A DNA stretch of 64,000 nucleotides from Saprospiraceae bacterium (GTDB lineage Bacteria > Bacteroidota > Bacteroidia > Chitinophagales > Saprospiraceae). Below are positions 18,071-27,400 of the stretch, piece by piece. Under the pieces are notes generated by a model. That model was not told the origin of the DNA and ran no database searches. It worked only from the letters and a program-made list of their open reading frames with translations. The number at the start of each line of letters is the position of its first letter. The first letter of the stretch is position 1. The DNA is taken from assembly GCA_028282725.1 (NCBI GenBank), contig JANQHF010000073.1, positions 1-64,000 on the forward strand, read 5' to 3'. The translations under genes and the position numbers were made by a program.

Positions 18071-19081
18071 TTATCTTTTACTTCTGCCGGAAGATCTTGA
18101 ACCTGATCTCGAACTGGATCGTGCACCTGATCTGGAGCTTCCTGATCTGGCAGAACCGCTTCTGGAAGAACTCCTGCTGCTTGATGGCCGGAAGGAACTT
18201 CTTGAAGATCCTGACCTGGAAGACGTTCTCGTTCCGGATCTTACAGCACCACTTCTTGAAGTCGCCCTGCCTGATCTTGACGAGGAGCGTGATGAAGTCC
18301 TTGCTGATCTGGGCGATACCCGGGTAGACCTGCTGGAGGAAGTCGTCGATCTCTTGTTCCCTGAATAGGTCTTATTTCTTCTTGATGAAGTAATCGTGCT
18401 ACCTGTCCTTCTTGAATTAGATATAGTAGACCTGGCATTACCGTAATTATTAATGATGTTGTTGTTGATGATCCTGCCACTCCCAAGGTATGGCGGGCAA
18501 TAATAAGCACCGCCGAAGCCAAAGCCTCCAAATCGATTAAATCCTCCGTAACCGAATGGCGAAAAGCGGTTGAACCCGATTGGTGTAAAGCGATTGAAAC
18601 CAAAATATGGGTTGTAAAATGAGTTTCTGAATGGATTGTTACCTATACTGATCGCCAATCCGGGAGTCACAAAGCCAAAGGAATATGAGAATCCGTTAAA
18701 GCCATATGGGTTGAACCGATTGTAGTACAATGAATTGGCCAAAAACGGATCGCCCCAATAAATATTTGAGTAATACCGGCTGTAAAAATTTGAATACCTG
18801 TAATTATTAAACCTGTTTGTATATCTGTAGGCATCTAATTCATAGTCATTGTCCCTGTACTCCAAATATTCATCGTACTCGTCCTGATCATATGAATAGG
18901 CATCATCCAGATATGATTCATCATCATAATCGGCATATGCCAAATCATCGTTGTAAACGGAATTGTACTCGTATTCAGATTCGTCATAGTAGAGATCGTC
19001 AAACTGACCTACAACATTGATACTGACGAATAGGAAGGCCAGAAAGCCGATGAACGTTAGAAGATTTTTGCCTTTTTTCAT
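18071..19081 (-). CDS. Exported low-complexity protein with acidic, aromatic and Arg/Ser-rich segments
   Basis: I choose the ATG at 19081 (336 residues) because it starts a signal peptide (MKKGKNLLTFIGFLAFLFVS, cleaved near VVGQ). The upstream ATG at 19120 would bury it. Three compositional blocks follow. One is an acidic Asp/Glu/Tyr block (about residues 26-85). The next is an Asn/Phe/Gly/Tyr-rich block of FNRFxPFGF-like repeats with few charges (about 90-210). The last is a strongly basic Ser/Arg block to the C-terminus (RSGSARSGSSRSGARSSSR). No known domain is recognised. The RS tail resembles nucleic-acid- or polyanion-binding low-complexity tails, and the opposite charges suggest self-association outside the cell. 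A 14-base palindrome lies upstream. Confidence 0.75.
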   Translation of the reverse strand: MKKGKNLLTFIGFLAFLFVSINVVGQFDDLYYDESEYEYNSVYNDDLAYADYDDESYLDDAYSYDQDEYDEYLEYRDNDYELDAYRYTNRFNNYRYSNFYSRYYSNIYWGDPFLANSLYYNRFNPYGFNGFSYSFGFVTPGLAISIGNNPFRNSFYNPYFGFNRFTPIGFNRFSPFGYGGFNRFGGFGFGGAYYCPPYLGSGRIINNNIINNYGNARSTISNSRRTGSTITSSRRNKTYSGNKRSTTSSSRSTRVSPRSARTSSRSSSRSGRATSRSGAVRSGTRTSSRSGSSRSSFRPSSSRSSSRSGSARSGSSRSGARSSSRSGSRSSGRSKR

Positions 19082-19177
19082 ATTTGTAGAATTACATGAT
19101 GCCATAGAATGAATTATCAATCATAAAGTTACCTCATAAAGATAAGTCATTCGGTTAATAATTGTTTAAATGGACCC

Positions 19178-19191
19178 TTAACATATGTTAA
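19178..19191. promoter_or_regulatory. 14-bp perfect palindrome between divergent genes
   Basis: TTAACATATGTTAA is a perfect palindrome in the intergenic region between the Arg/Ser-rich protein gene (start 19081, minus) and proS (start 19413, plus). It has the size of a dimeric repressor operator. Which gene it would control is unknown. Confidence 0.35.
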
Positions 19192-19378
19192 ACTGTCCGG
19201 GAGCCCATTTTTAGTGACTTCTCACACTTATATGACGATTAAATTGACATGCAGGTTCGTCACGGATTGAGTGTTAATGTATTTTTTAACAATTCATTTT
19301 ACGACCAGTTGGGACCGGCCTTTCCCCCACCGTGAATTTATGTGATGAAGGACATCTGAGCATTGCCCAACATTATCT

Positions 19379-19386
19379 TACTTTTG
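19379..19386 (+). promoter_or_regulatory. -7 promoter box of proS
   Basis: TACTTTTG fits TAnnTTTG and would start transcription near 19393, about 20 bases before the ATG at 19413. This supports the shorter proS start over the ATG-less upstream extension to 19332. Confidence 0.5.
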
Positions 19387-19412
19387 CGCATTCAATAAGA
19401 GTCAATCTCAAT

Positions 19413-20879
19413 ATGGCAAAGGAGATTACGGCAAGAGCTGTTAATTATTCGCAATGGTACCTCGACATTGTCCGAAAGGCAGGACTGGCAGATAATTCTG
19501 CCGTTCGGGGATGTATGGTCATCAAGCCTGCAGGGTATGCGATATGGGAAAACATGCGCGACCAACTCGACCGGATGTTTAAAGAATCGGGACATGTCAA
19601 TGCATATTTTCCTCTTTTCATTCCGAAAAGCTTTTTAAGTAAGGAAGCCGACCATGTCGAAGGATTTGCCAAAGAATGTGCCGTGGTCACTCACCACAGA
19701 TTAATGAATAATCCGGATGGCAAGGGAGTTGTCGTCGATCCGGATGCCAGGTTGGAAGAAGAGTTGGTGATCCGGCCCACCTCAGAAACAATCATCTGGA
19801 ACACATATCGGGATTGGATCAATTCTTACAGGGATTTACCATTGCTGATCAATCAATGGGCAAATGTGGTCAGGTGGGAGATGAGGACGAGACCCTTTTT
19901 ACGGACTGCAGAATTTCTGTGGCAAGAGGGTCATACAGCTCATGCCACCAAAGAAGAGGCCATAAGCGAAGCCCAAACGATTCACGAAATCTATGCAAGA
20001 TTTGCAGAGGATTATATGGCAATGCCCGTGATCAAGGGTTCGAAGACAGAAAGTGAGCGATTTGCAGGCGCAGTTGAAACATATACAATAGAAGCCCTGA
20101 TGCAGGATGGAAAGGCACTGCAGGCGGGTACATCCCACTTCCTCGGACAGAATTTTGCCAGAGCATTTGATGTAAAATATCTAACGTCCGAAAACAAGGA
20201 GGAATACGTTTGGGCTACTTCCTGGGGAGTTTCAACGAGATTAGTGGGCGGATTAATCATGACTCATTCTGATGACGAGGGATTGGTGATCCCACCAAGA
20301 CTGGCCCCGGTACAAGTGGTAATTGTTCCCATTCCTAAGCCAAGTGATGAAATCATGTCCGTCGCAGAGCGAATAGCCGAACGATTGAAAGAACTGGGGA
20401 TAAGGGTTCGGATTGACAGAGATGATAAAAAAAGGCCCGGATTCAAATTCGCTGAATATGAGATGAAGGGGGTTCCGGTACGTCTTGGGATTGGGGCCAG
20501 GGATCTCAAGCAAAACGTCGTTGAGGTTGCCAGACGTGACACGTCTGGCAAAGAGTCCGTTCTCCTGGACGGAATTGAACAACATGTCCGGAGTCTGCTT
20601 GAAGAGATCCAGGATAATCTTTTCAAGAAGGCGATGTTATTTCGCCAGGAGCATACCAGCTGGGTGGATGATTTTGACCAATTCAGAGAAATCATCAATG
20701 ACAAGGGTGGATATGTATATGCTCATTGGGATGGCACGGCTGAAACCGAATCAAAAATCAAAGATTTAACCAAGGCTACCATTCGATGTATCCCCATTGA
20801 TCAGGAAAAAGAGAGTGGCAGGGACATGTTAACCGGTGCTCCTTCATCTGGTCGAGTCTTGTTTGCGAAAGCTTACTGA
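19413..20879 (+). CDS. proS: Prolyl-tRNA synthetase, archaeal/eukaryotic type
   Basis: The 488-residue enzyme charges tRNA-Pro with proline. [20 protein letters not shown] is the usual N-terminus of this class, so the start is the ATG at 19413. The 27-codon upstream extension is rejected. Class II motifs are visible: [16 protein letters not shown] (motif 1 region), [16 protein letters not shown], then [20 protein letters not shown] (motif 2) and [19 protein letters not shown] (motif 3). The anticodon-binding domain begins [11 protein letters not shown], and the C-terminal domain ends GRVLFAKAY with the terminal Tyr typical of this type. It lacks the bacterial-type editing insertion domain. 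Confidence 0.96.
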   Translation: MAKEITARAVNYSQWYLDIVRKAGLADNSAVRGCMVIKPAGYAIWENMRDQLDRMFKESGHVNAYFPLFIPKSFLSKEADHVEGFAKECAVVTHHRLMNNPDGKGVVVDPDARLEEELVIRPTSETIIWNTYRDWINSYRDLPLLINQWANVVRWEMRTRPFLRTAEFLWQEGHTAHATKEEAISEAQTIHEIYARFAEDYMAMPVIKGSKTESERFAGAVETYTIEALMQDGKALQAGTSHFLGQNFARAFDVKYLTSENKEEYVWATSWGVSTRLVGGLIMTHSDDEGLVIPPRLAPVQVVIVPIPKPSDEIMSVAERIAERLKELGIRVRIDRDDKKRPGFKFAEYEMKGVPVRLGIGARDLKQNVVEVARRDTSGKESVLLDGIEQHVRSLLEEIQDNLFKKAMLFRQEHTSWVDDFDQFREIINDKGGYVYAHWDGTAETESKIKDLTKATIRCIPIDQEKESGRDMLTGAPSSGRVLFAKAY

Positions 20880-21002
20880 GCCTTCATTACAGAATTGAGA
20901 ACTTCCCAAATAATTACTAATGACTATGCATACTCATTTGATCATCAGAGGATTTCATAACAAAAAAATTTATATATAAGATAAACATATAACAATAATT
21001 TA

Positions 21003-21010
21003 TATATTTG
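21003..21010 (+). promoter_or_regulatory. -7 promoter box of the PKD-like repeat protein
   Basis: TATATTTG matches TAnnTTTG and is preceded by a very AT-rich stretch (20965-21002). The leader to the ATG at 21108 is about 90 bases. It contains a short hairpin (ACGATA...TATCGT, 21038-21062). Confidence 0.5.
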
Positions 21011-21107
21011 CCAGAGGATCACGTACCTATGGTTGAAACGATAATAGACCCGTGTCTATCGTGATTATGCATGATTGATGCATTTGTTTATTAATAAAGG
21101 CTACTAA

Positions 21108-24100
21108 ATGTACGTTAAGAAGCACCTCGGGCAAATTAGCCTGCTCATTTCAACACTTAGTTTTATTCTTGCCGCGACTACCGCGAATGCTCAAATTGAA
21201 GCAATCGGTACTTGTACAGGAGTTACGACGAGTAATAACTATATAATCAGTGTCACAGGCTTGCCAGCCGGCACCTTCACGATAGATTTTGATGGGGTCC
21301 AGCAAACCGCTGCTGCCTCTGGGTCCTACAGCAGTGCAGAACAAACATTTACAGATGGCACCAAAGCCATAACCGTAGATATCATCGATAATGGCTCCGG
21401 CGACACGACTACAATCATTGTCCATGAAGTACTTTGTACAGATGTCAATGCCGATGGAACTTTTGACTTTAATACGGACGTATGCGACTATACAAAGGCC
21501 CTGGGAACAGGAGGGGCCATTGTATCGACCGTAGCACCATATAACGGGGACAATGTTTATTTATACATTCTGACCGATAGTACAGGTTTATTCCTTACAG
21601 CCTCTTCGGAATCCAACAACAGTGGATTGTTTGAGGATTTACCAAATGGAACGTATAGAGTGACGGCTTTCAACTTTCTGACGAAGGCTGAAGCCGATGC
21701 TTTTGTTGCCGCGATACCTGACAACACAGACCTGGATGCGTATACGGCAGGAGCACCTGCTTGTTATGCAAAATGTGGTGATGCCAACTATGAAGTGGAC
21801 TGTCAGTCCATTGTAGACATATATGTTGATCCGGTTGATGTTCAGGTATGTCTTGACGAAGATGCAAGTTTCTTCGTACGGGATTCTTTCATTATCGATC
21901 CGCCAGCCAATACCACCTTGGCATATCAATGGCAGGAATTTGACGGAATCGCATGGAGCGATGTAGATGACTCCAACCCTCCGGATTCAGTTCATGATAT
22001 TTCGAATGTTACGATGTCAGACAGTGGATTGATGTATAGGGTGATCGTTACCATGAATGTATCAGGTTCACCAATATCCATGGATACAAGCGGAGTGAGC
22101 ACCTTAACCGTATATGATGATCCTGTATTTGCTTCAGGACTCGGCACAACAGTCAATAGTGATGATCCAATTGGGATTGTATTGACTCTTGATCCATCAA
22201 GTGTAGCTGCCGACAGCTTTGAGTTAATATCTGTGACCTTCCCCGGTTTAACAGCAGATCCGGGCAATGCGGTTATAGGTACAACAGACAACCCGAATTA
22301 CATAGCAAATGATACTTATTCTAACCCTGACGGAGGACTGAATGATACTGCATTCTATGAAGTTGTCGCTATATCAGAACAAGGCTGCTACGGGGACACG
22401 ATTACAATACTCGCCATAATCAGACCTTGTCCGGAAGTTGCGGACTTGACCCTCACCGAAGTTTGTAGTGGAGACCAGATTGGCCTTGTGCTACCATCTA
22501 CGGATGACAATGGAATAAGCATTGACAGCTTCGATGTTTCTGCTTCAACCGGACCGGGAATAACGGGTGGGCCGGCAAGTACCGGAGTCACGACGGATGT
22601 CAACTTCCTTGCTATGGACTCATTTACGAATTTCACCGATGTTGTTGACACTGTGACCTACACCATAACGGCATTTGCCAATGATTGTGAAAGCGCATCT
22701 TTTGAAGCGAAGGTTGCTGTGATGCCAGAGCCTGTCTTCGCTCAGACGAGTTATGATCAATGCAGTGATCTTGCTATAGGAGTTGCGCTGGCCTTCACAG
22801 ATGATACCGGGCTTGCCATAGATAGTGTTGACATCACTGCTTCAGTAGGTGGGACTCTGACTGGTACGGCTACAACGGGTGATGGAATCACAGATCCGAA
22901 TGTCATTGCCGGGGATATTTTTACAAATACCACTTCGGCAACGGACACCGTGGTGTATACAGTTACCCCATATTCTAATGGATGTGAAGGTGCTTCATAT
23001 GATATAATAGTTGAAATATTTGCAGAACCTGTTGGATCTGATCCGGCGCCTACAGTTTGTAGCGATGAACTCATCAGTATTAATTTGGTGGATCAAATTA
23101 CAAATGGTGCGACAGGTCTGACATTTACATGGTTTGCAATAGAAAACCCAAATGTAAGCGGAGAAGATACATCCGCACAGACGACCTCCACGATATCTGA
23201 TCAGATATCCAACGTCACCGGCAGTTCGGAAGTCGTCATTTATAAAGTGATCCCGCAGGACGGGGCCTCTTGTATCGGAGATACGTTTAATGTTTCCGTC
23301 ACTGTTCTTCCAGAACCTGTGGCTGATGACGAAGCGCTTACCGTCTGTAGTGATGATCCACTGGACATTGTGATTACGGATAACATTTCGAATGGAGTTA
23401 CCGTGAGCGGATTTACATATACCGTGACCAGTAGCGACCAGGTGAATGTTCCTGCAGGTCCGGATCGTACGGACACTACTTTGACGAACATTACAGATAC
23501 CTATACGAATACCACGGGAAGCGATGTGCTGATTACCTATACAGTCACTCCTGTTTCAACGTCCGATTGTGCGGGTGCGACGTTTGATGTTGATGTAACG
23601 ATCAAACCGGAACCAGTTCTTTCGGCATCACTTGATACCACCGTATGTAGCGATTCTGCGATAGGAATAATCCTGGATGTTGAAGCTGGATCTTCACAAG
23701 CGGATAGCTTCAACATAGTGGCAATCGATAGTGACGGACTATCGGCTTCAGCGGGGAGTCCAACTGCCGGAATCATCGTGACCGATTCCAGTGAATTGCA
23801 GGGTGATGCCTGGACAAACTTGCGGGATTCTTCAGTTAACGTCATATATAGTGTGGCACCATATACAGCGGGATGCGTAGGTGATACTGTGGATATCATT
23901 GTGACCATCGATCCTGCCGTTGATGTATTTGCCGGAAACGATACGACCATTTGCTCTAATGGCTTTGTGGATCTCGCTCTGATTGCACCGAATATCACAG
24001 GAGGAACCACGGGTGGAACATGGTCGCGTGATGGTGGAGGCACTCCCGGTGTATTTGACGATACGGACTTTGCGACAGGAACGAAATACACTCCGAGTGA

Positions 24101-24239
24101 TGATGATATCACAGCAGGTTCAGTGACGTTAAGATTGACATCAGACGATCCTGCGGGAGTATGTGACACCTATGATGATACAATCGTAGTTGACATTCTC
24201 GATGTCAGATGTAGCCAATTCCCATGGAGTGGCAACTAA
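21108..24239 (+). CDS. Exported protein of PKD-like repeats without a visible sorting domain
   Basis: The 1043-residue protein has a signal peptide (ending TTANAQ). Residues about 30-240 form a Cys-containing module (VCDYTKALGTGGAIVSTVAP, YLYILTDSTGLFL) that also opens the next gene. An Ig-like domain follows (about 250-340). About six repeats of roughly 95-110 residues come next, each beginning near PEPV..., VCSD..I.I and ending with VTYTVTPYS..C.G..., which fit the PKD-like repeats common in Bacteroidota surface proteins. It ends DVRCSQFPWSGN. Unlike the giants around it, no T9SS type A or B C-terminal domain is seen, so its export beyond the periplasm is uncertain. A strong hairpin terminator follows. 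Long, acidic and rich in Thr/Asp. Confidence 0.8.
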   Translation: MYVKKHLGQISLLISTLSFILAATTANAQIEAIGTCTGVTTSNNYIISVTGLPAGTFTIDFDGVQQTAAASGSYSSAEQTFTDGTKAITVDIIDNGSGDTTTIIVHEVLCTDVNADGTFDFNTDVCDYTKALGTGGAIVSTVAPYNGDNVYLYILTDSTGLFLTASSESNNSGLFEDLPNGTYRVTAFNFLTKAEADAFVAAIPDNTDLDAYTAGAPACYAKCGDANYEVDCQSIVDIYVDPVDVQVCLDEDASFFVRDSFIIDPPANTTLAYQWQEFDGIAWSDVDDSNPPDSVHDISNVTMSDSGLMYRVIVTMNVSGSPISMDTSGVSTLTVYDDPVFASGLGTTVNSDDPIGIVLTLDPSSVAADSFELISVTFPGLTADPGNAVIGTTDNPNYIANDTYSNPDGGLNDTAFYEVVAISEQGCYGDTITILAIIRPCPEVADLTLTEVCSGDQIGLVLPSTDDNGISIDSFDVSASTGPGITGGPASTGVTTDVNFLAMDSFTNFTDVVDTVTYTITAFANDCESASFEAKVAVMPEPVFAQTSYDQCSDLAIGVALAFTDDTGLAIDSVDITASVGGTLTGTATTGDGITDPNVIAGDIFTNTTSATDTVVYTVTPYSNGCEGASYDIIVEIFAEPVGSDPAPTVCSDELISINLVDQITNGATGLTFTWFAIENPNVSGEDTSAQTTSTISDQISNVTGSSEVVIYKVIPQDGASCIGDTFNVSVTVLPEPVADDEALTVCSDDPLDIVITDNISNGVTVSGFTYTVTSSDQVNVPAGPDRTDTTLTNITDTYTNTTGSDVLITYTVTPVSTSDCAGATFDVDVTIKPEPVLSASLDTTVCSDSAIGIILDVEAGSSQADSFNIVAIDSDGLSASAGSPTAGIIVTDSSELQGDAWTNLRDSSVNVIYSVAPYTAGCVGDTVDIIVTIDPAVDVFAGNDTTICSNGFVDLALIAPNITGGTTGGTWSRDGGGTPGVFDDTDFATGTKYTPSDDDITAGSVTLRLTSDDPAGVCDTYDDTIVVDILDVRCSQFPWSGN

Positions 24240-24260
24240 TTCCAAGCAGTGAATTTTGAG

Positions 24261-24314
24261 AGATGGTGCTTACATATTATAAAAATTTGTAATATATTAG
24301 CACCATCTTTTAAA
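24261..24314 (+). terminator. Long hairpin terminator after the PKD-like protein gene
   Basis: AGATGGTGCT (24261-24270) pairs perfectly with AGCACCATCT (24299-24308). The AT-rich interior pairs almost completely to a tiny loop. The hairpin starts 22 bases after the stop and is followed by TTTTAAAA. Confidence 0.75.
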
Positions 24315-24496
24315 ACCTCGGAAGCAAAAAAACTCCCGATATTTCCTTAGAACTGGCATTGAACCTGCTTGTCTTTCGGATCAAGCAAGGTATCTTTTTT
24401 TCATTCCTTCATTCTGAAAGACCGGTATTCTTGACTATGTTAAGAGGATAATCGGACACTCAGCGAGTGTTCATTTAGAATAAGGAAACTACACAA

Positions 24497-27400
24497 ATGA
24501 CTGATCTTCAAGTCTTTAAGACTTGGATATACATCTCTGTATGGGTGATATTGCCTGTTTTTCCATCGTCCGGTCAGACTTTGGATCCAGCCCTTCTATA
24601 CCAGGTGATTCCGTCATGCGAAAGTCCGACAACCGGAAAACCTACGAAAGAAGACCAGTATTTTTATCAATTGACCATTGACTCATTGCCGTCTCTTTCT
24701 GAGGATTTTGATATATCTCTGAATGGGACATCAATTGTACAATTTCATGTTGAGGCCAATACCTTGCCCTTTGTAAGAAGCATCGGACCGCTCAATCATA
24801 GCGGGGTAGGAGGGACATTTAACCAATACGTACTCAGGTCACTGACAACTGGGGATGCTGATACACTCTTCCTGCCGGAACTGGTATGTGGATATACTAC
24901 CCACAATGGATCAAACAGGGCCGGATACTATTGTGAGTATGGTAATGTTGGGGCCATAGCCCAGGTGGCTCCCGAAGTATTAAATGCACCACAAATTCCG
25001 GAAAAAACGTATGTCTATGTGATTCTGGATCGCTCCACACAACTCGTCGTTGACAGGAACTTCAGCGGGCATTTTCAAGGTCTCGTAGATCTTTCGGCCT
25101 ATGAAATTCATGCCTTTGCGGTTAATTTTGAGTCACAGGCTGACTTTATCAACAGTGTAGTGATTGGTCAAACCCTGGACCAGGATGATGTCCAGGTCTG
25201 TTTTGGTCTCTGTGGCATCTTTGATCTGACTGTTGATTGTTCCTCTTTTGATTTAAGTCTCGAAAAAAACGTTCGCGACGGCTTTATCTATGCAATCGGG
25301 GACACGGTCATATTTGATATTACTGTCCACAATGAAGGCATTGTCACAGCATATGACATTCTCATCGAGGATTTCATCCCTGAAGAACTCGAATTTTTGC
25401 CGGATTTGAACCCATCGTGGAACGCTCTTAGAATTACTACTTCAGTAGACAGCCTGACTGCAGGTTCTTCAGTTACCATACCGCTATTTGCCAGGGTGAG
25501 TGCTCTAACCCGGTCGATTGAAGTCGAAAACGTTGCCGAAATTTTATTTGCAACTGATGTTCCGGGTAAAACATCTCCTGCATTTGATAACGATAGTGAG
25601 CCTAATAACAATGTAAATGGGGAAGACGATATTGATGAAGTAGTGATTAACGTATTGGAAAATCTTTGCGCAGCCACATTTGAAATATCGGTGGGCAATG
25701 AACCGGTTTGTGCAGATCGTCCCCTTGTATTGATGTCGATTGTTGAGATGGCTCATCTGCCTATTGTTCAATTCCAATGGCGAAAAGATGGGGAGATCGT
25801 TTCCAGGGATAGTATGCATATCATCAATGAGCATTCCGACGGAGATTACGGTGAATATTCACTGACCATCGTCGATGCAATTGGCTGCAGTGGCACAGAA
25901 TTCATTGTTCTTGAACCTGTAAATACGGATTTGAGACTTTCCTGTTATACAGATATCTACCTGGGAATCAACGAAGAATGTGAAATTGATATTCTACCAT
26001 CTATGCTTGTTACACAGGATAATGTCCCTGCAATCAATGATTATACGTTCGAAATAAGAGATGAAAGTCAGATTCTTTTAGATCTGTCAGATCTGATGAC
26101 CTTCGGTCCGGGCAGAATCCTTGAGGGAAGGATTGTCAATCCGTGTACGGGTGAGACGATGTGCTGGTCCAATATTCATATAGAAAACAAAGGTCTACCC
26201 GAATTTTCGTATTACAATGAGCAGTTCTTTGAGACCAAGTGCGCCACAATAACAAACGAAGATCCTGCTTTGATCATTGATCAATTCAACCTGCGAAAAG
26301 GTGATCAGATTCTGAATGCTCTTCAATACGAGGAGTTATTGAATGCATCCCTCTGTCTCCAGGAATGGCATGTTGATGTAGAAGATGATATTGGTCGAAG
26401 CTCCAACTCTTGTGACCCTCTTGAAGTCAGGAGAATTTACTATATCCACGACCAGGAAAGACGCTATTCCATTGAAGAGGTCACGCTCCTCGTTCAGCCG
26501 ATTCAGCCCGATTCCATCATCATGCCTGGAGATCTTGCCAACATTTCCTGTAAAGAGGGACTATCTCCAGCCGATTTGAGTTCATTTCCAGTCCTGAAAG
26601 ACAACGGAGAAGAAGTCAGTCTAAATGGTCTTTTTGAAAACCAGAGTGCTTTGTTTTGTAATGTCAGCATACGATACAATGACCAGGAATTTTCAGAGGG
26701 ATGCAAATTCGGAATGTCCAAAATTGTCAGAAGATGGTCGGCACTTGATTGGTGTTCAAACTCCTTTGTTGAAGATGTACAGTTCATTTTTGTGGTCGAT
26801 CAACTTGCCCCGGAAGTCGAAAAGGAATCGGAACAGATTACATTGACGACTGCTCCCTTTGCCTGTCACCTTTCCATAGATCTGTCAGATTATTTGACCG
26901 TAAAGGACAATTGCGATCCTTCCCCGATAGTTAGTGCTGATCATTATGAAGATCTGAATCTATTCCTGGGACTAGGAGAACATACCATAAGTATTTTGGC
27001 CACTGATCAATGCGGCAATCAAACACAGGATAGTTTGAAAATAGAAGTCAGGGAAACTACACCCCCTGTGGCTATACTCAAGAAGAATCTTTCCATTAGC
27101 CTCACTGAAGATATGTCTCAAGACAATAATTATGTGTTGGCCTCCTCATTGGATGCCGGAAGTCACGATCATCAATGTGGTCCGGTGGAGTTTTGGATTG
27201 CGCGTTCGTCCGAGATCCTCCAGGTTACATCGGAGGGTGGACAATTTGAGCTTGATGGGGATTTGAAAAATTGCATGTCAGACCTGAGTGTGTTGGATCT
27301 CAATAATGATTTGATTATTTCGAGAGAGGAATTATTCAGGGAAAGAGTTTCTTTCTGTTGCCAGGACATCGGAACTGAGGTAGAGATTGTGGTCCGCATC

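Noticed and set aside
18060..18368. Plus-strand Leu/Asp/Glu-rich frame of 102 residues
   Set aside because: It is the complement of the Ser/Arg repeat codons of the exported protein. Repetitive codons keep the opposite strand open by chance.
24261..24308. Long palindrome considered as an integration or recombination site
   Set aside because: Its position 22 bases after a stop codon and the T-rich sequence after it fit a transcription terminator better.
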